64,000 nt of DNA from Cryphonectria parasitica EP155 (GCF_011745365.1 NW_024468909.1:7316001-7380000); one strand, 5' to 3'. Shown: positions 36,589 through 47,102, counted from the stretch's first letter. The notes: a model not told the origin generated them from the letters alone. Numbers and translations are program-made.

Positions 36589-37051
36589 TGTTATGACCCA
36601 TCCAACATGCAGGTCACCAGCCAGAACACCCGGAACAACTGTCCGAAAGACAGGAAAGGATTCAACATCTCAATGACTAAGGCTTACATAAGCAAGGGTT
36701 AGGATTACAGGATCAGAATGGATCAGTAGCTGATTCATGGTAATCCGGATCAGTTGGATCACCCAGATGATCCAAGTGATCCAATAACCAACACTACCAA
36801 CAGAACTGAAGAGCTGGATATATAAGAATACATTCATTTCCATTAGATAGATCTCATATATAGCTTTTCAGTTGTTAATCTAAGTATTCAGTTTTATATA
36901 CTGAGTAGCTTTAAAAGTAGTAAATACTTGCATTGCTTATTAGAACTTGTATAGTTCTGTATTCAAGAACTTAATACTTTAATACTGCTTTTGTTAGCAT
37001 AAATCTCTTCATATACTTAGGAATCTTCGGATTGCTGCAATGCTTATTACA
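36589..37051 (+). repeat. 5' LTR of A6 (U3 version gamma)
   Basis: 463 bp. Starts TGTTATGACCCATCC and ends AATGCTTATTACA. U3 carries GGATCA/TGATCC words at about 36697-36782. Confidence 0.95.
36819..36826 (+). promoter_or_regulatory. Putative TATA box of family A LTR
   Basis: TATATAAG after GAGCTGGA. Present at the same place in the U3 versions alpha, beta and gamma, and it is the point from which all family A LTRs become alike. This is consistent with a core promoter. Confidence 0.5.
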
Positions 37052-37111
37052 TTTTGATAACTCTTATTCAAGAACAGTTCAGTATTATCCTCTTGAGCAA
37101 TACGGAATACA

Positions 37112-39343
37112 ATAGCTCCTCCAGAAACCTCTTCATCCCTGCGCACCCCTACTCAGGAAGAACTGATTAATCAGATATACCAGCTTATCCAGCATATTCA
37201 GAACCTGCGCGAACAACAGCAGGCTCAGAGCGCCACCATCGCCAACCAACAGGCTCAGCTAGCTCAACAGGCTCAGCTAGCCCAACAGGCTCAGCAGGCG
37301 CAGTCCACCTCTGCAGTTACCAGTGATGCTGGGAAAGCATACAAAATGAATAAGCCCGCCATGTATAACAGCAACCAGAAAATGCTGCATGGATTCCTCA
37401 TCCACTGCAGAGCATATTTCTTGCACCATGCAATCCAGTTCACTATAGAGTCTGAAAAGATTATTCTTGCAAGAACTCATCTCGAAAAAGATGCTTTCAT
37501 CTAATACAAACCTTCTCTATGCAATCACTTAAAGCATCAGAGCAATCCCAACATGTATACACAGAATACTAAGAATATATTTAATTCTTTTGAAAGCTTC
37601 AAGAAAGCTTTTAAAGAAACTTTTGATAACTCTAACAAAGAATGCATTACAGCTCAGCAGCTCATGAATCTCAAGCAGACCAAGTTAGCTTCTGCTTATA
37701 CAGTCAGATTCAAGCAACTCTCAGCATAACTTCCGTAGGAAAACAAGAATCTCATAAAGCATTACTATAAGAAACTCAAGAACAATATTAAAGATGAAAT
37801 CTCTAAGCAGAATTAGCTAGAGAACTTTGCAATATTCTCTAATCAAGCTATTCGCATTAATAATCGTTTGTATAAACGATGAGTGGAGAAGTCTAAGAAG
37901 GAAGGAAGCCAGACTTAGAGATTTCCAGCTAATATAAGCAAGAAACTTCAAAGCAAGAATAGCAGTTGATATAGCAGTACAGCTCAGAGCAGCACTATGC
38001 ATGCTGATTTCATGAAACTCAATGCTGCTAACAAATAGTATAGCAAGAGGAACAGCATTACTTGCTATAACTGCAATAAATAAGAATATATTGCATGCAA
38101 CTGCTATCAATTTCGGAAGAACAAATAGCAATCAGTCCAGGAAGAATACTAAGTGAATATTGCTCAGCAATAGAAATTCAATTAACTGAGCAAAAATACT
38201 TTCTTAGAGCAAGTATTGAACTCTATTAATTATGAAAGTTTCAGCTGAATATTCTGCTATAATAACAACTGCTTAATATACCTCTCGAGTAAGAAAGATT
38301 CAGAATAGTTCTCCTAGAAGCTTTAGCGCTGCAGACAAATAGCTATAGCAGAACGAGAATGCATGCTCAGCATTCTTACGAATAACAATTCGAACTGCTC
38401 TGATATTGTGGAACAGAGCATTCAGGCGTTGAAAGAAGAGCTTAGCAATAATATTCTTTAACATTCTTCATCGCTTATACCAAGTACTATAACCAGGAAT
38501 ATGAATAAGGAATGATACTCTCTTAGTTATTAGTATGAATACCTGAACAACACCGAAAACACTTCTCAGGCAACAGAAAGATCAAGCCAGAACGAGCAAT
38601 TCAACAGTTCACCAGAATCTCTCATGAACAATAAACCCAAGAAGCTTACAGAAAGATTCCCTTTCAGTATTGAATGAAATAAGGAAACAACATTGATCGA
38701 ATATCTTATCTATGGGATAGAACTAGAGAAGCTCTTTATCTGCATTCTCTTGCAAAACATCGAGACATGAGAAAATGAGGATCCTCGAGTTAGCTCACTT
38801 TATAACCTATACTACGAATTAGCTTGAATCTTCTGTATCTATTATAGCTGCAGAATGCATTTCTCAGATAAGATGTAATACGAATAGTTTCCCGTTAGAG
38901 AATCAGGATAAATCCTTTAAGCTATTGAAGAATAGGAACTTCGCTTCAGGGAGATTCTTAACAGGTAGCATCACAATGCATACATTGAGCTACCAAATAA
39001 CTGCTTTATGCAATGCATGAATAAGGAAGTAAAATAGTAGCAATGCAAAATGATACTCTGTATGATTTATATTAATAATAAAGTTCGCAACTGGTATTAA
39101 TAGAAGAAAGATTAGAAATAATAATAATATAGACAAAAGCAAGCTAAGAAGCTTGCTTAAGAAGCAGCGAAGCAAGCTCAGAAGAACAAGCAGTTCTTAA
39201 CAAATCCAAAAGAACAGAATCGCTTATAAAGGGACTGCAGATGATCAGATCGAAACAGTTCCTATATGAAGCTTCTAGAACAGATTATGCTTATATTAAG
39301 TTCAACATATACCTTCAAGAATGCAGATACAGCGCACTATTAG
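37112..39343 (+). pseudogene. gag of A6
   Basis: Phase runs from a probable start at 37112 (ATA, likely mutated ATG, followed by APPETSSSLRTPTQEEL) to TAG at 39341-39343. An N-terminal Gln/Ala repeat (NQQAQLAQQAQ) suggests a coiled coil. It is followed by the capsid region (QKMLHGFLIHCRAYFLHHA) and a CCHC zinc knuckle at 38063-38104 (CYNCNK...CNC, with the His now Tyr). A Lys/Ala/Gln-rich C-terminus overlaps the start of pol, which lies in the -1 phase. Gag would assemble the particle and bind RNA. Multiple point stops make it inactive. Confidence 0.78.
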
Positions 39344-42300
39344 ATAGTGGCGCTCAGGGAAACTTCATATCCTCATATATTGTTAATCAGGCACAATTAC
39401 AATGAAAACGGAAGAGATGCCCATATACCCTCAGCACTGTAAAAGAACAATCTGTTGCATACAACCAAGGAATAATTGATAAGGAGACTGATTATCTATC
39501 TATCTTGATCTAAGAATATATAATCAGAGCTTCTTTTGATATTACAAATACAGCACAGCATGAGCTGATTATGAAGCTTTTATAGCTCAAGAAGCACAAT
39601 TCTCGAATCGATTGGACTACTAGCCAGATCTTATAAGAACAAGCTATACCCAGAGAGATAGTTACAATCAACAGCGTAGGATCGAAGCTAGTAATTGAAG
39701 AACATTCAGGAAAAGAAGCTTCATACAACTTCATACATACCTTCAAATCAGCAGGGCTAGCAGTTCAAGGAGAAGGATCTAGTAATAAGCGAACCTAAAC
39801 AGTGCTAGAGTGCTAACAGATTAGCAAAACAACGGAAGCAAAACTCTCAGCAAGTCGATCCGCCCCGGAGCAATAAGGAAAAGCTTCAGAATATGGATTG
39901 CAGATCTATACAGGAAAAACCTCGAAATCAGGCTCTCGAGCGCTCAGTCCAGCCCGGAACAAATGCTCAAGGCTCTCAAAAACGCTATCAGAAAAGAAGC
40001 ATACTTAACAATACCTACTGTTCCTTCAGATAGCAGAAACAGCACAAGAACCAGAACTAATACTCGCGAACATATCACGAGAATATCACAAGTTCAAAAA
40101 ACTATTCTAGAAAGAATTGGATACGAGATTGCTAGAATACAGCTCATACAACTACAAGATCCTGCTACAAGAAGAGAAACAGCTCAAATTCTTCCCTATC
40201 TATAGACTAAACAAGGCATAGCTAGAAGCACTCAGGAAGTACCTTGATAAGAATCTTAAGAAAGAATACATACAATTATTGCAATTACCAGCAGAATACC
40301 CCATTCTGTTTGTATTTAAGAAAAATAGCAAGCTTAGACTATGTATTAATTATAAGCAACTCAACAATATTACAATCAAAAACCAATACTCATTGCTACT
40401 CATCAAGAAATTACGAGATAGATTGCAAGAAGCAAAGTGGTTTACAATCCTGAATCTGAAAGAAGCTTATAATCTGATCAGAGTAAAGAAAGAAGAAGAA
40501 TGGAAAACTATCTTCAGAACACGCTATGAATACTACGAATATTTAGTTATGCTTTTTAGCTTAACAAATATCTCAGCTTTATTTCAGAAAATAATCAATT
40601 ACATTCTATATAAGCATCTGAATCAGTTCATTATTGCTTACCTTAACAATATCCTTATTTACTCTTGAATATTGAAAGAATACAAGAAATACGTGGAAAC
40701 AGTGTTGCAAATGCTTCAGAATGCGAAGCTCCTTATAGAACCTACAAAGAGCTACTTTTACATACAAAGAGTCAACTACCTCGGATTTACAATCAAGCTA
40801 GAATGCATCAAGCTACAGAAGAATAAGATAGAAGCTGTTAGAAACTAGCTAATTCCCAGGAATGTTAGAAATGTTAGATCTTTCCTTGAATATATCAACT
40901 TCTACAGGCAGTTCATTAAGAACTATAGCTGAATCGCATACTCTCTTACAAATCTTACCAAAAAAGAATAGCTTTTCGAATAGATCTTCAAGGCACAAGA
41001 AGCCTTTGATAAGATCATCAGGCATATTACCTCAGAATCAGTTCTATACAAAGCAGATCTCTACAAGCTTTTTGAAGTTGAAACCGATGCATCGGAATAT
41101 GCATTCGGAGAACAATTTGATCAGCGAAATGATTAAGAATATCTAAGGATTATAAGCAACTTCTTGAAGAAGTTGAATAGCTCGGAAATCAACTACAGAA
41201 TCCCTAATCAGAAGCTTATAGCAATAGTAAAAGCTTTCAAGAAGTAGCAATACTATCTCATTAGCATACAATACCCGATCATAGTTCACTCGGATTACAA
41301 GAATCTGATTATATTCATAATAACCAAGGTCTTGAATAAGCAACAAGTCAGATGAGCAGAATTTCTCTTACAGTTCAACTTCAAGATTATGCACTGCAAA
41401 AGCTTAGAAAACGAACAAGCAGACGCTCTCAGCAGAAAATCAAACCATCGAGATACAGATTCCTCGGATATACAAAACATCTTCGCTCAAGATAAATCAG
41501 GAAATCTTATTAATACATATAAAGAACTGAATGCTGCTCTCAGAATCAAACCCTTAGAAAGAAATCCAGAATTAATAACTTTAGATGAATAAGATAATTA
41601 TATTAAGAATGTATATAATATACTAGCATACAAATATCAGAGAATTAGAGCAATCTACAAATGCATCAAAAGATACTAAAATTCACTAAGCTTTAGGAAA
41701 AGAATTGAAAACATTCTATAACAATGCAATAGCTGCAAGAAGAATAAAGCAGAAAGATATAAGCCTTACAGACTACTGCATCCCTTACCAGTACTTACAA
41801 CTATTTAGCAATCTATCAATCTAAACTTCATTATTAAGCTACTTCTCTTATAAGAACTCTTAATTAAGATACAATACGATAGCATTCTAGTAATAGTTTG
41901 CAAACTGAGCAAGTATACTTATTTTCTTTTCTATAAGAAAAGCAGTACAGCAGAGAAACTCGCATATGCATTCCTCAGAACGATCATTGCTAATCACAGC
42001 ACGCCAGAGGAAATAATCTCCAATAGAGATAGAAAGCTCAATTCGAAGTTTTAAACTTTGCTTATGAAACAACTCGGAACATACCACAGAATATCTACAG
42101 CATTTCACCCACAAACAAATAAACAAACAGAAAGAATAAATCAAGTTGTTAAACAATATTTATAATACTATATCAACCAGAAACAGAACAATTAGATTAA
42201 CTTATTGCTTCTTATACAGTTCGCTTATAATAGCGCAGATACGAGTATAACGAAGAAATTACTATTCTTCATACTCTACAGATATAATCCAACAGCTTAC

Positions 42301-42792
42301 TACAAAGCACTGCCAGGAGTAGATGCAGAAGCTGCGGATAAAAGAATTAAGAAAATCAAGAAAGTTTAGAAGAAACTCCAATCAGAACTACAATTCATCC
42401 AGGAACGAATAGTACAATACGCAAACTCCAAAAGAATTGAGAAACCAATCCTACAGAAAGGAAATAAAGCTTACCTACTTCGAAAAAACATCAAAACAAT
42501 TAAACCCAGCAACAAGCTCGATCATAAGAAGCTAGAATCATTCAAAATCTTGCAACAGATTTCCCCAGTCAACTACGAGTTAGCATTACCTCATGGGATA
42601 AGAATACACCCGGTTTTCCACATCTCACTGCTGGAATCAGCAGTACAGGAAATACTAACAGACAACACAGCAGAAATGGAAAATAATGAACCAGAGTATG
42701 AAGTAGAGAAGATTCTCAAGCACAGAAGCACAGACAATACAAGAGAATACCTCATTAAGTGGAAAGATTACCCAGCAAGTGAAAATTCATGA
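39190..42792 (+). pseudogene. pol of A6 (protease-RT-RNase H-integrase-chromodomain)
   Basis: Best preserved Pol in the window. The protease strand ALLDSGAQGNFIS at 39334-39372 keeps its catalytic Asp. RT: open block 40279-40668 with RLCINYKQLNN, and the catalytic box reads YLNN instead of YLDD. RNase H is about 41060-41420 (FEVETDASEYAFG; MHCKSLENEQADALSRK). Integrase is about 41600-42500: zinc region with CNSCKKNK, first Asp replaced (LNFII), ISNRDRKLNSKF, and NKQTERINQ with the Glu kept. The chromodomain is at 42550-42792 (EYEVEKILKHRS, EYLIKWKDYPASENS), ending at a TGA that was probably the conserved Trp codon. Confidence 0.87.
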
Positions 42793-43410
42793 GAACCACG
42801 GGGGAATATTGAAAACGCTCAGAAAAAGAGCCAAGGAACTCCAGTCGATAACCTCAAGATGTCCCTAAGATATCAGACGAGTCTCCTCTTTACGAAGACT
42901 GCAATCCTCCTCATTAGCAAACCTTTCCAAGAAATTGAAACCACAATGAATCATTTCTGCAGCACGTTCCTCCAACAGCCTTCGCTATTTCCGCGCACAA
43001 TCAAGGCAAGCCTGCAACGCCAGTAAGGCTTGCAAAGCAGCAGCGTTTGCCAACTCTGCCTCAGCCTCCTTGCTCAAAACCTTGCGCTTTTCACAAATCA
43101 AACGCTCCGCTGAAAAAGAATCAGTAATCACAGAGAATACCAAGGAACGAAGAAACCAACCAGCAGAGGCTGAAAAACGACCAATATCACAGCTTTAACC
43201 CAGAGAAACACACTTCCCATAACGAGAAGAGTTTTCAGCGAAACAACAGAAAGCTCCCATCTCTCAACAATGAGCACAAGCAGGCATTTCAATACCAAAA
43301 GCAGAAATAAGCTCAGCAAAACGATAGCGCTCTTGAGTTTTCACAGAACGATTAGAATGCAATTTGTTAATTCTATTCAACATCTCGATTAGGAAGGCAT
43401 GATTATACAT
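42787..43410 (-). pseudogene. Antisense cassette ORF of A6, version 3
   Basis: A 208-codon minus-strand frame from ATG at 43410 to TGA at 42787-42789, with few internal stops (such as TGA, TAA, TAG at former Trp/Arg/Gln positions). The N-terminal half is Cys-rich (PACAHC, then GAFCCF, YGKCVSLG, SCDIGRF), spaced like a zinc cluster. The C-terminal half is Ala/Leu/Glu/Lys/Arg-rich and helical (AEAELANAAALQALLALQ). It is transcriptionally opposed to gag-pol and abuts the chromodomain tail-to-tail. It is less mutated than adjacent pol. The family is not named. Predicted similar proteins are common in ascomycete genomes, to my knowledge. Confidence 0.62.
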
Positions 43411-43462
43411 ACAAAGAACTTGCCAGAATACTTACAGAAGATTGTTAGGAATAACGATCAAT

Positions 43463-43475
43463 AGAAGAAAGATGA
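43463..43475 (+). other. Polypurine tract of A6
   Basis: AGAAGAAAGATGA directly before the 3' LTR. A4 keeps the cleaner form AGAAGGGAGATAA. Supports the LTR start at 43476. Confidence 0.55.
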
Positions 43476-43938
43476 TATTATAATCCATCCAACATGCAGA
43501 TCACCAGCCAGAACACCCGAAACAACTGTTCGAAAGATAGAAAAGGATTCAACATCTCAATGACTAAGGCTTACATAAGCAAGAGTTAGGATTACAGGAT
43601 CAGAATGAATCAATAGCTGATTTATAGTAATCCGGATCAGTTGGATTACTCAGATAATCCAAGTAATCCAATAACTAACATTATCAACAGAACTGAAAAG
43701 CTGAACATATAAGGACACGTTTATTCCCATTAGATAGATCTCGTATATAGCTCTTTAGTTGTTAATCTAAGTATTCAGTTTCATATACTGAGTAGCTCCA
43801 AAGGCAGTGAACACTTGCATTGCTTATTAGGACTTATACGGTTCCGTATTCAAGGACTTGATACTTTGATACCGCTCTTGTTAGCATAAACCTCTTCGTG
43901 TACTTAGGAATCTTCGGATTGCTGCAGTGCTCATTACA
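43476..43938 (+). repeat. 3' LTR of A6 (U3 version gamma)
   Basis: 463 bp. Starts TATTATAATCCATCC (TG changed to TA) and ends GCTCATTACA, followed by TCCCA, the copy of the pre-insertion target. Confidence 0.94.
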
Positions 43939-45505
43939 TCCCAGCTATAGTCTGCAGATCGAATGAAACGCCTTCTTCAGCAATACAGCCTGCAGCTAAC
44001 AGATACAAAGCTTACAATCAATGCTTAGCAGCATATTGCAATTGCTATCGCTTATTAATATCTTAGAGAAAGCTATCAAAGCAATATGCAAGGCTAGCCT
44101 GAGAGCAGCGGAAACAATCTAACCAGTAATAATAAAGAAGCTAACAATATTCTCGATCTGCAAGCTGAGCACAGCACAGCTGTAGCACATATAATATACG
44201 GAAAAGAGCTGCAGCTGAGCCTGTTTAAGACAGCTATCCAGAGAAACCGGTTTCGAAAAGCTAGCATCCAGTAGCATTGCTTTCTCAGATTTCAAAGCTA
44301 TTCCGCCTCTACAATGCTCTCCAAGCAAAAGAGAGAGATTTTTGAAAAGGAACAAGAGCAGAGCTGGCTGCAGCACTTTCATTAGCTATACAAGACTAAT
44401 CTTCTTAGCTAATTACAACAGATAATCAGAGCAGAAGCTTAGTTTCAAAGCAACCAGGAGCCTGTTCTCTGTATAATCGCTCGAGAAGAAACTCCTATTC
44501 TGCAGATTGCTAGCACAAGCAGTAGAAAAGCTCTTTCCTTTTTACTTCCAGCATATTGTTTACTCCAGAGCACAACAATTATTATCACTCCACTTATTAC
44601 TCTTCAGAAAGATCTATTTCAGAAATGCTAAACCTATCAGATTAATACATTTATATGAACCTCATTCAAGCTTAACCATACTGCTACTATTATCTTTATT
44701 TCATCTGAATCTGCTATCTCTAAGCAGTTCTTCAGCTTTATCAATCGCTTGCATACTTAAGAGCAGCTTAACTGCATTGTAATAAATGAGTACTATATTA
44801 CTCTTGATACAAATAATACCTTTCAATCAAAACTTCAAGAGCTTGAGTCTGCTATTGCAGCATTTAATATACAGCGAATCTTCCTTACAGCTATACTACT
44901 GCCAAAGAATGAAGCATTTCTCTTTCAAGCCCTATATATCTCTAAACTATTAGTTTTTCAAATATCTACTATTCATAAGAATATTCGCTATATCATCCAA
45001 CAGATCTCTTCTAATTAGAAAGAAGCTTCTATCTGCAAGAAAGTAAAGAGAATCCTTGCTAAGATAAAGAAGAAAAGGATGATCATCTATAGCAGCACAG
45101 TTCGCCAGATAGAAAGCTTCGGATCTGCTCTAGAATATAAGATTTATTACAGCAGAATTGCTAATGCTTCAAGCAAGACTGCAATCCTGCAGCAATAGAT
45201 TAATAATCACAATCACATAATTATTGCAACTAGTATATTAAAAATGAGTCTGAATATTCCTAATATACATGCAATTATTCATATAAAGCTTTCAAGAAAT
45301 ATGCGAAACTATACTCAAGAAAGCGAGCGAGCAGGCTGAGATAGCAAGTTCTCTTAAGCAACTCTTTTCTGGAATGAATATCCGCCTTGGAATACTAGCC
45401 CTGAGATGAGCCAATATCTGCATATAAAGAGATATCAACATATCCTTCTCAACCAAGTTCTTGATAAGCAGTTCGATTGAATGCAGTGCATGCCAGATGA
45501 AGTTT
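43939..45505 (+). pseudogene. RecQ-helicase-like gene, helicase part
   Basis: In phase with 34862-36588 once A6 and one TCCCA are removed. It continues with SADRMKRLLQQYSLQLTDTK and DLQAEHSTAVAHIIYGKEL (about 44155-44211), then the SF2 helicase. Motif I is degraded to ASTSSRKAL (about 44508-44534), motif II to INEYY (about 44780-44800). Then ATSILKMSLNIPNIHAIIH and the RecQ motif VI QESERAG, stop, DS (about 45316-45345). It ends near MQCMPDE at 45500, where the 332-bp repeat begins, so the C-terminus is truncated or replaced. Such proteins are DNA helicases, often telomere-linked. This copy is dead. Confidence 0.82.
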
Positions 45506-45715
45506 CCTATTCTAAAGTCAAAGTGTTCTCAAGATAGAGAACAGTTTTTTTGAGTGAGAAATTTTTTGGCGCTAGCAAAAACAGGGGTAAGAGGATTGTT
45601 TTTTTCTTCTATAAACTATTCTCAACTCAATTTTTAAGCTTTCTATCTCATTTCAATTTGAAGTCTGATCGCTTCTCTTAAAACTCTATCATTTCTGAAT
45701 TTCAAGTTCTCATCA
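45506..45715 (+). repeat. Partial 332-bp repeat, truncated by A7
   Basis: 210 bp matching the first two-thirds of the units at 33318-34313, starting CCTATTCTAAAGTC and cut at CATCA by the A7 LTR. Confidence 0.92.
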
Positions 45716-46179
45716 TGTAATAAGCACTGCAGCAATCCGAAGATTCCTAAGTATACAAAGAGGTTTATGCTAACAAGAGCAGTATTAAAGTATCAAGTTC
45801 TTGAATACAGAACCGTACAAGTCCTAATAAGCGATGCAAGTATTTACTGCCTTTGGAGCTACTCAGTATAGAAGACTGAATACTTAGATTAACAACTGAA
45901 AAGCTATATATAAGATTTATCTAATGGGAATGAATGTATTCTTATATATTCAGCTCTTCAGTTCTGTTGATAGTATTAGTTATTGGATCTCTTGGATTAC
46001 TTAAGTAATCTAACTAATTCGGATTACTATGAATCAGCTACTGATTCATTCTAATCCTGTAATCCTAACCCTTGCTTATATAAGCTTTAGTTCTTAAGAT
46101 ATTAAATCCTTTTCTATCTTTCCGAATAGTTATTTCGGATATTCTAGCTAGTAATCTGCATATTGAATGAATTATAATA
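45716..46179 (-). repeat. 3' LTR of A7 (U3 version gamma)
   Basis: 464 bp, TGTAATAAGC at the left edge and ATGAATTATAATA at the right, with the same U3 version as A2 and A6. Confidence 0.92.
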
Positions 46180-46301
46180 TCATTTCCCTTCTATTAATCA
46201 TTATTTCTAATAATCTTTTATAAGTATTCAAGCAAGTTATTCGCATATATAATCATATCTTTCTAATCAAGATGTTGAATAGAATTAACAAATTGTATTC
46301 T
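45716..46301 (-). mobile_element. Copy A7, 3' end (part 1)
   Basis: Reverse-oriented family A element: 3' LTR plus the first 122 bp inward. On the plus strand the tail includes the start of the antisense cassette frame (version 3, from about 46245, ATA for ATG). It is broken at 46301 by element C1 (duplication ATTCT) and continues at 54276. The left flank CATCA (45711-45715) should be its target duplication; the partner is not in the window. Confidence 0.9.
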
Positions 46302-46534
46302 TGTGGCAGTGGCCATAGGGGCCTTAAGTGAATGAGGCCTGGGTGGCTACCCTGACTCACTGGCCTGAGCCATTCAATGGAAAGGCAGTGAGTCGCCAGA
46401 TACGCTAGCTCAGTTGGAACTAGTGCTAATTGCCTTCTATATAGAAGGCAATTGGCAAGCGTGCCTTGAAATAGATTAATTGAAGAATCATCTTCCCTTC
46501 TACCATTTATACAGCCCCTAAAGTGCCTTCTACA
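46302..46534 (+). repeat. 5' LTR of C1
   Basis: 233 bp, TGTGGCAGTGGCC...GCCTTCTACA. Contains GACTCACTG (46354-46362) and its exact inverse CAGTGAGTC (46386-46394), plus a 26-bp palindrome. Confidence 0.95.
46428..46453. repeat. Perfect 26-bp palindrome in the C LTR
   Basis: AATTGCCTTCTAT followed by its exact reverse complement, with TATATA at the centre. It is perfect in this LTR and in 62954-62979, and carries transitions in the other two LTRs. It could be a TATA element, a protein-binding site or an RNA hairpin. Confidence 0.85.
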
Positions 46535-47102
46535 AGTAGTAGCTACAATCATACACTGCATTGAGGAATTCCTTGAGGATTCATCCCATGAAGCCACTGC
46601 GCTGACACGCCCACCTGGGAAATCAGCGGCCTTGGCAACTCAAAAATACCAAAAGCCTACTATTGTGAAGATTGTGGCACCAAAACAACAAGCTCTTGGC
46701 ATCACGCTTACCTGAGACTGTGCCACGGACTTTCCTGATGCGTTACGCTCATCTGAGATCTTGCAAACAGGCGTTTTCATTAAAAACACTACAAAAAACT
46801 ATCAAAAACACGCTCACGGGCATTTACAAGCATTCACAGCTAAGCTGTTTTTTCCTTTTACCCCATCGCTGGTGGAAGCCCTGGCAGTTGAAATCAGCAA
46901 GCATACTCTGATCCTCGCAAGCACCATAGACATCCTCGCGCAAACGCCACGAGTTACCCTGGTTACAGCATGCTCGCCTGAGAAGCCTAAACCATCCTCT
47001 AGCCTTCATATCCATCTATTGCTTGTTGCTAATTAGCTTGATTAATAGCAATTCACTGTTAATTTTAATTCTAGCAAGATGATCAGATAAGCTAAGCTAA
47101 CT
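46535..47102 (+). other. Leader of C1 with possible upstream ORF
   Basis: GC-richer untranslated leader between LTR and gag. AGTAGTAGCTAC right after the LTR corresponds to a primer site seen as TGGTAGCTACGATCAT in C2. An intact 91-codon frame at 46761-47036 (MQTGVFIKNTTKNYQK...) has an 84-codon intact partner in C2, so it may be a leader peptide. It could equally be open by chance, because this part is barely mutated. Confidence 0.5.

Larger units (their letters stand above)
36589..43938 (+). mobile_element. Family A chromovirus copy A6, complete (7,350 bp)
   Basis: Reference copy of the family. LTRs 36589-37051 and 43476-43938 (463 bp each) are flanked by perfect duplications TCCCA at 36584-36588 and 43939-43943. 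Order: LTR, gag, protease, RT, RNase H, integrase, chromodomain, antisense cassette, polypurine tract, LTR. Least eroded family A copy, with a 130-codon RT block still open. It has lost about 130 bp at the chromodomain/pol tail (near 42826) relative to A2, through a shared AAAAG. It interrupts the RecQ-like gene. Confidence 0.95.

Noticed and set aside
38990..39175. Leu-rich hydrophobic ORF, also at 3985-4167
   Set aside because: Reverse strand of the Lys/Ala/Gln-rich gag C-terminus.
44507..44782. 91-codon plus-strand ORF inside the helicase region
   Set aside because: Out of phase with the helicase frame, in which motifs I, II and VI line up.
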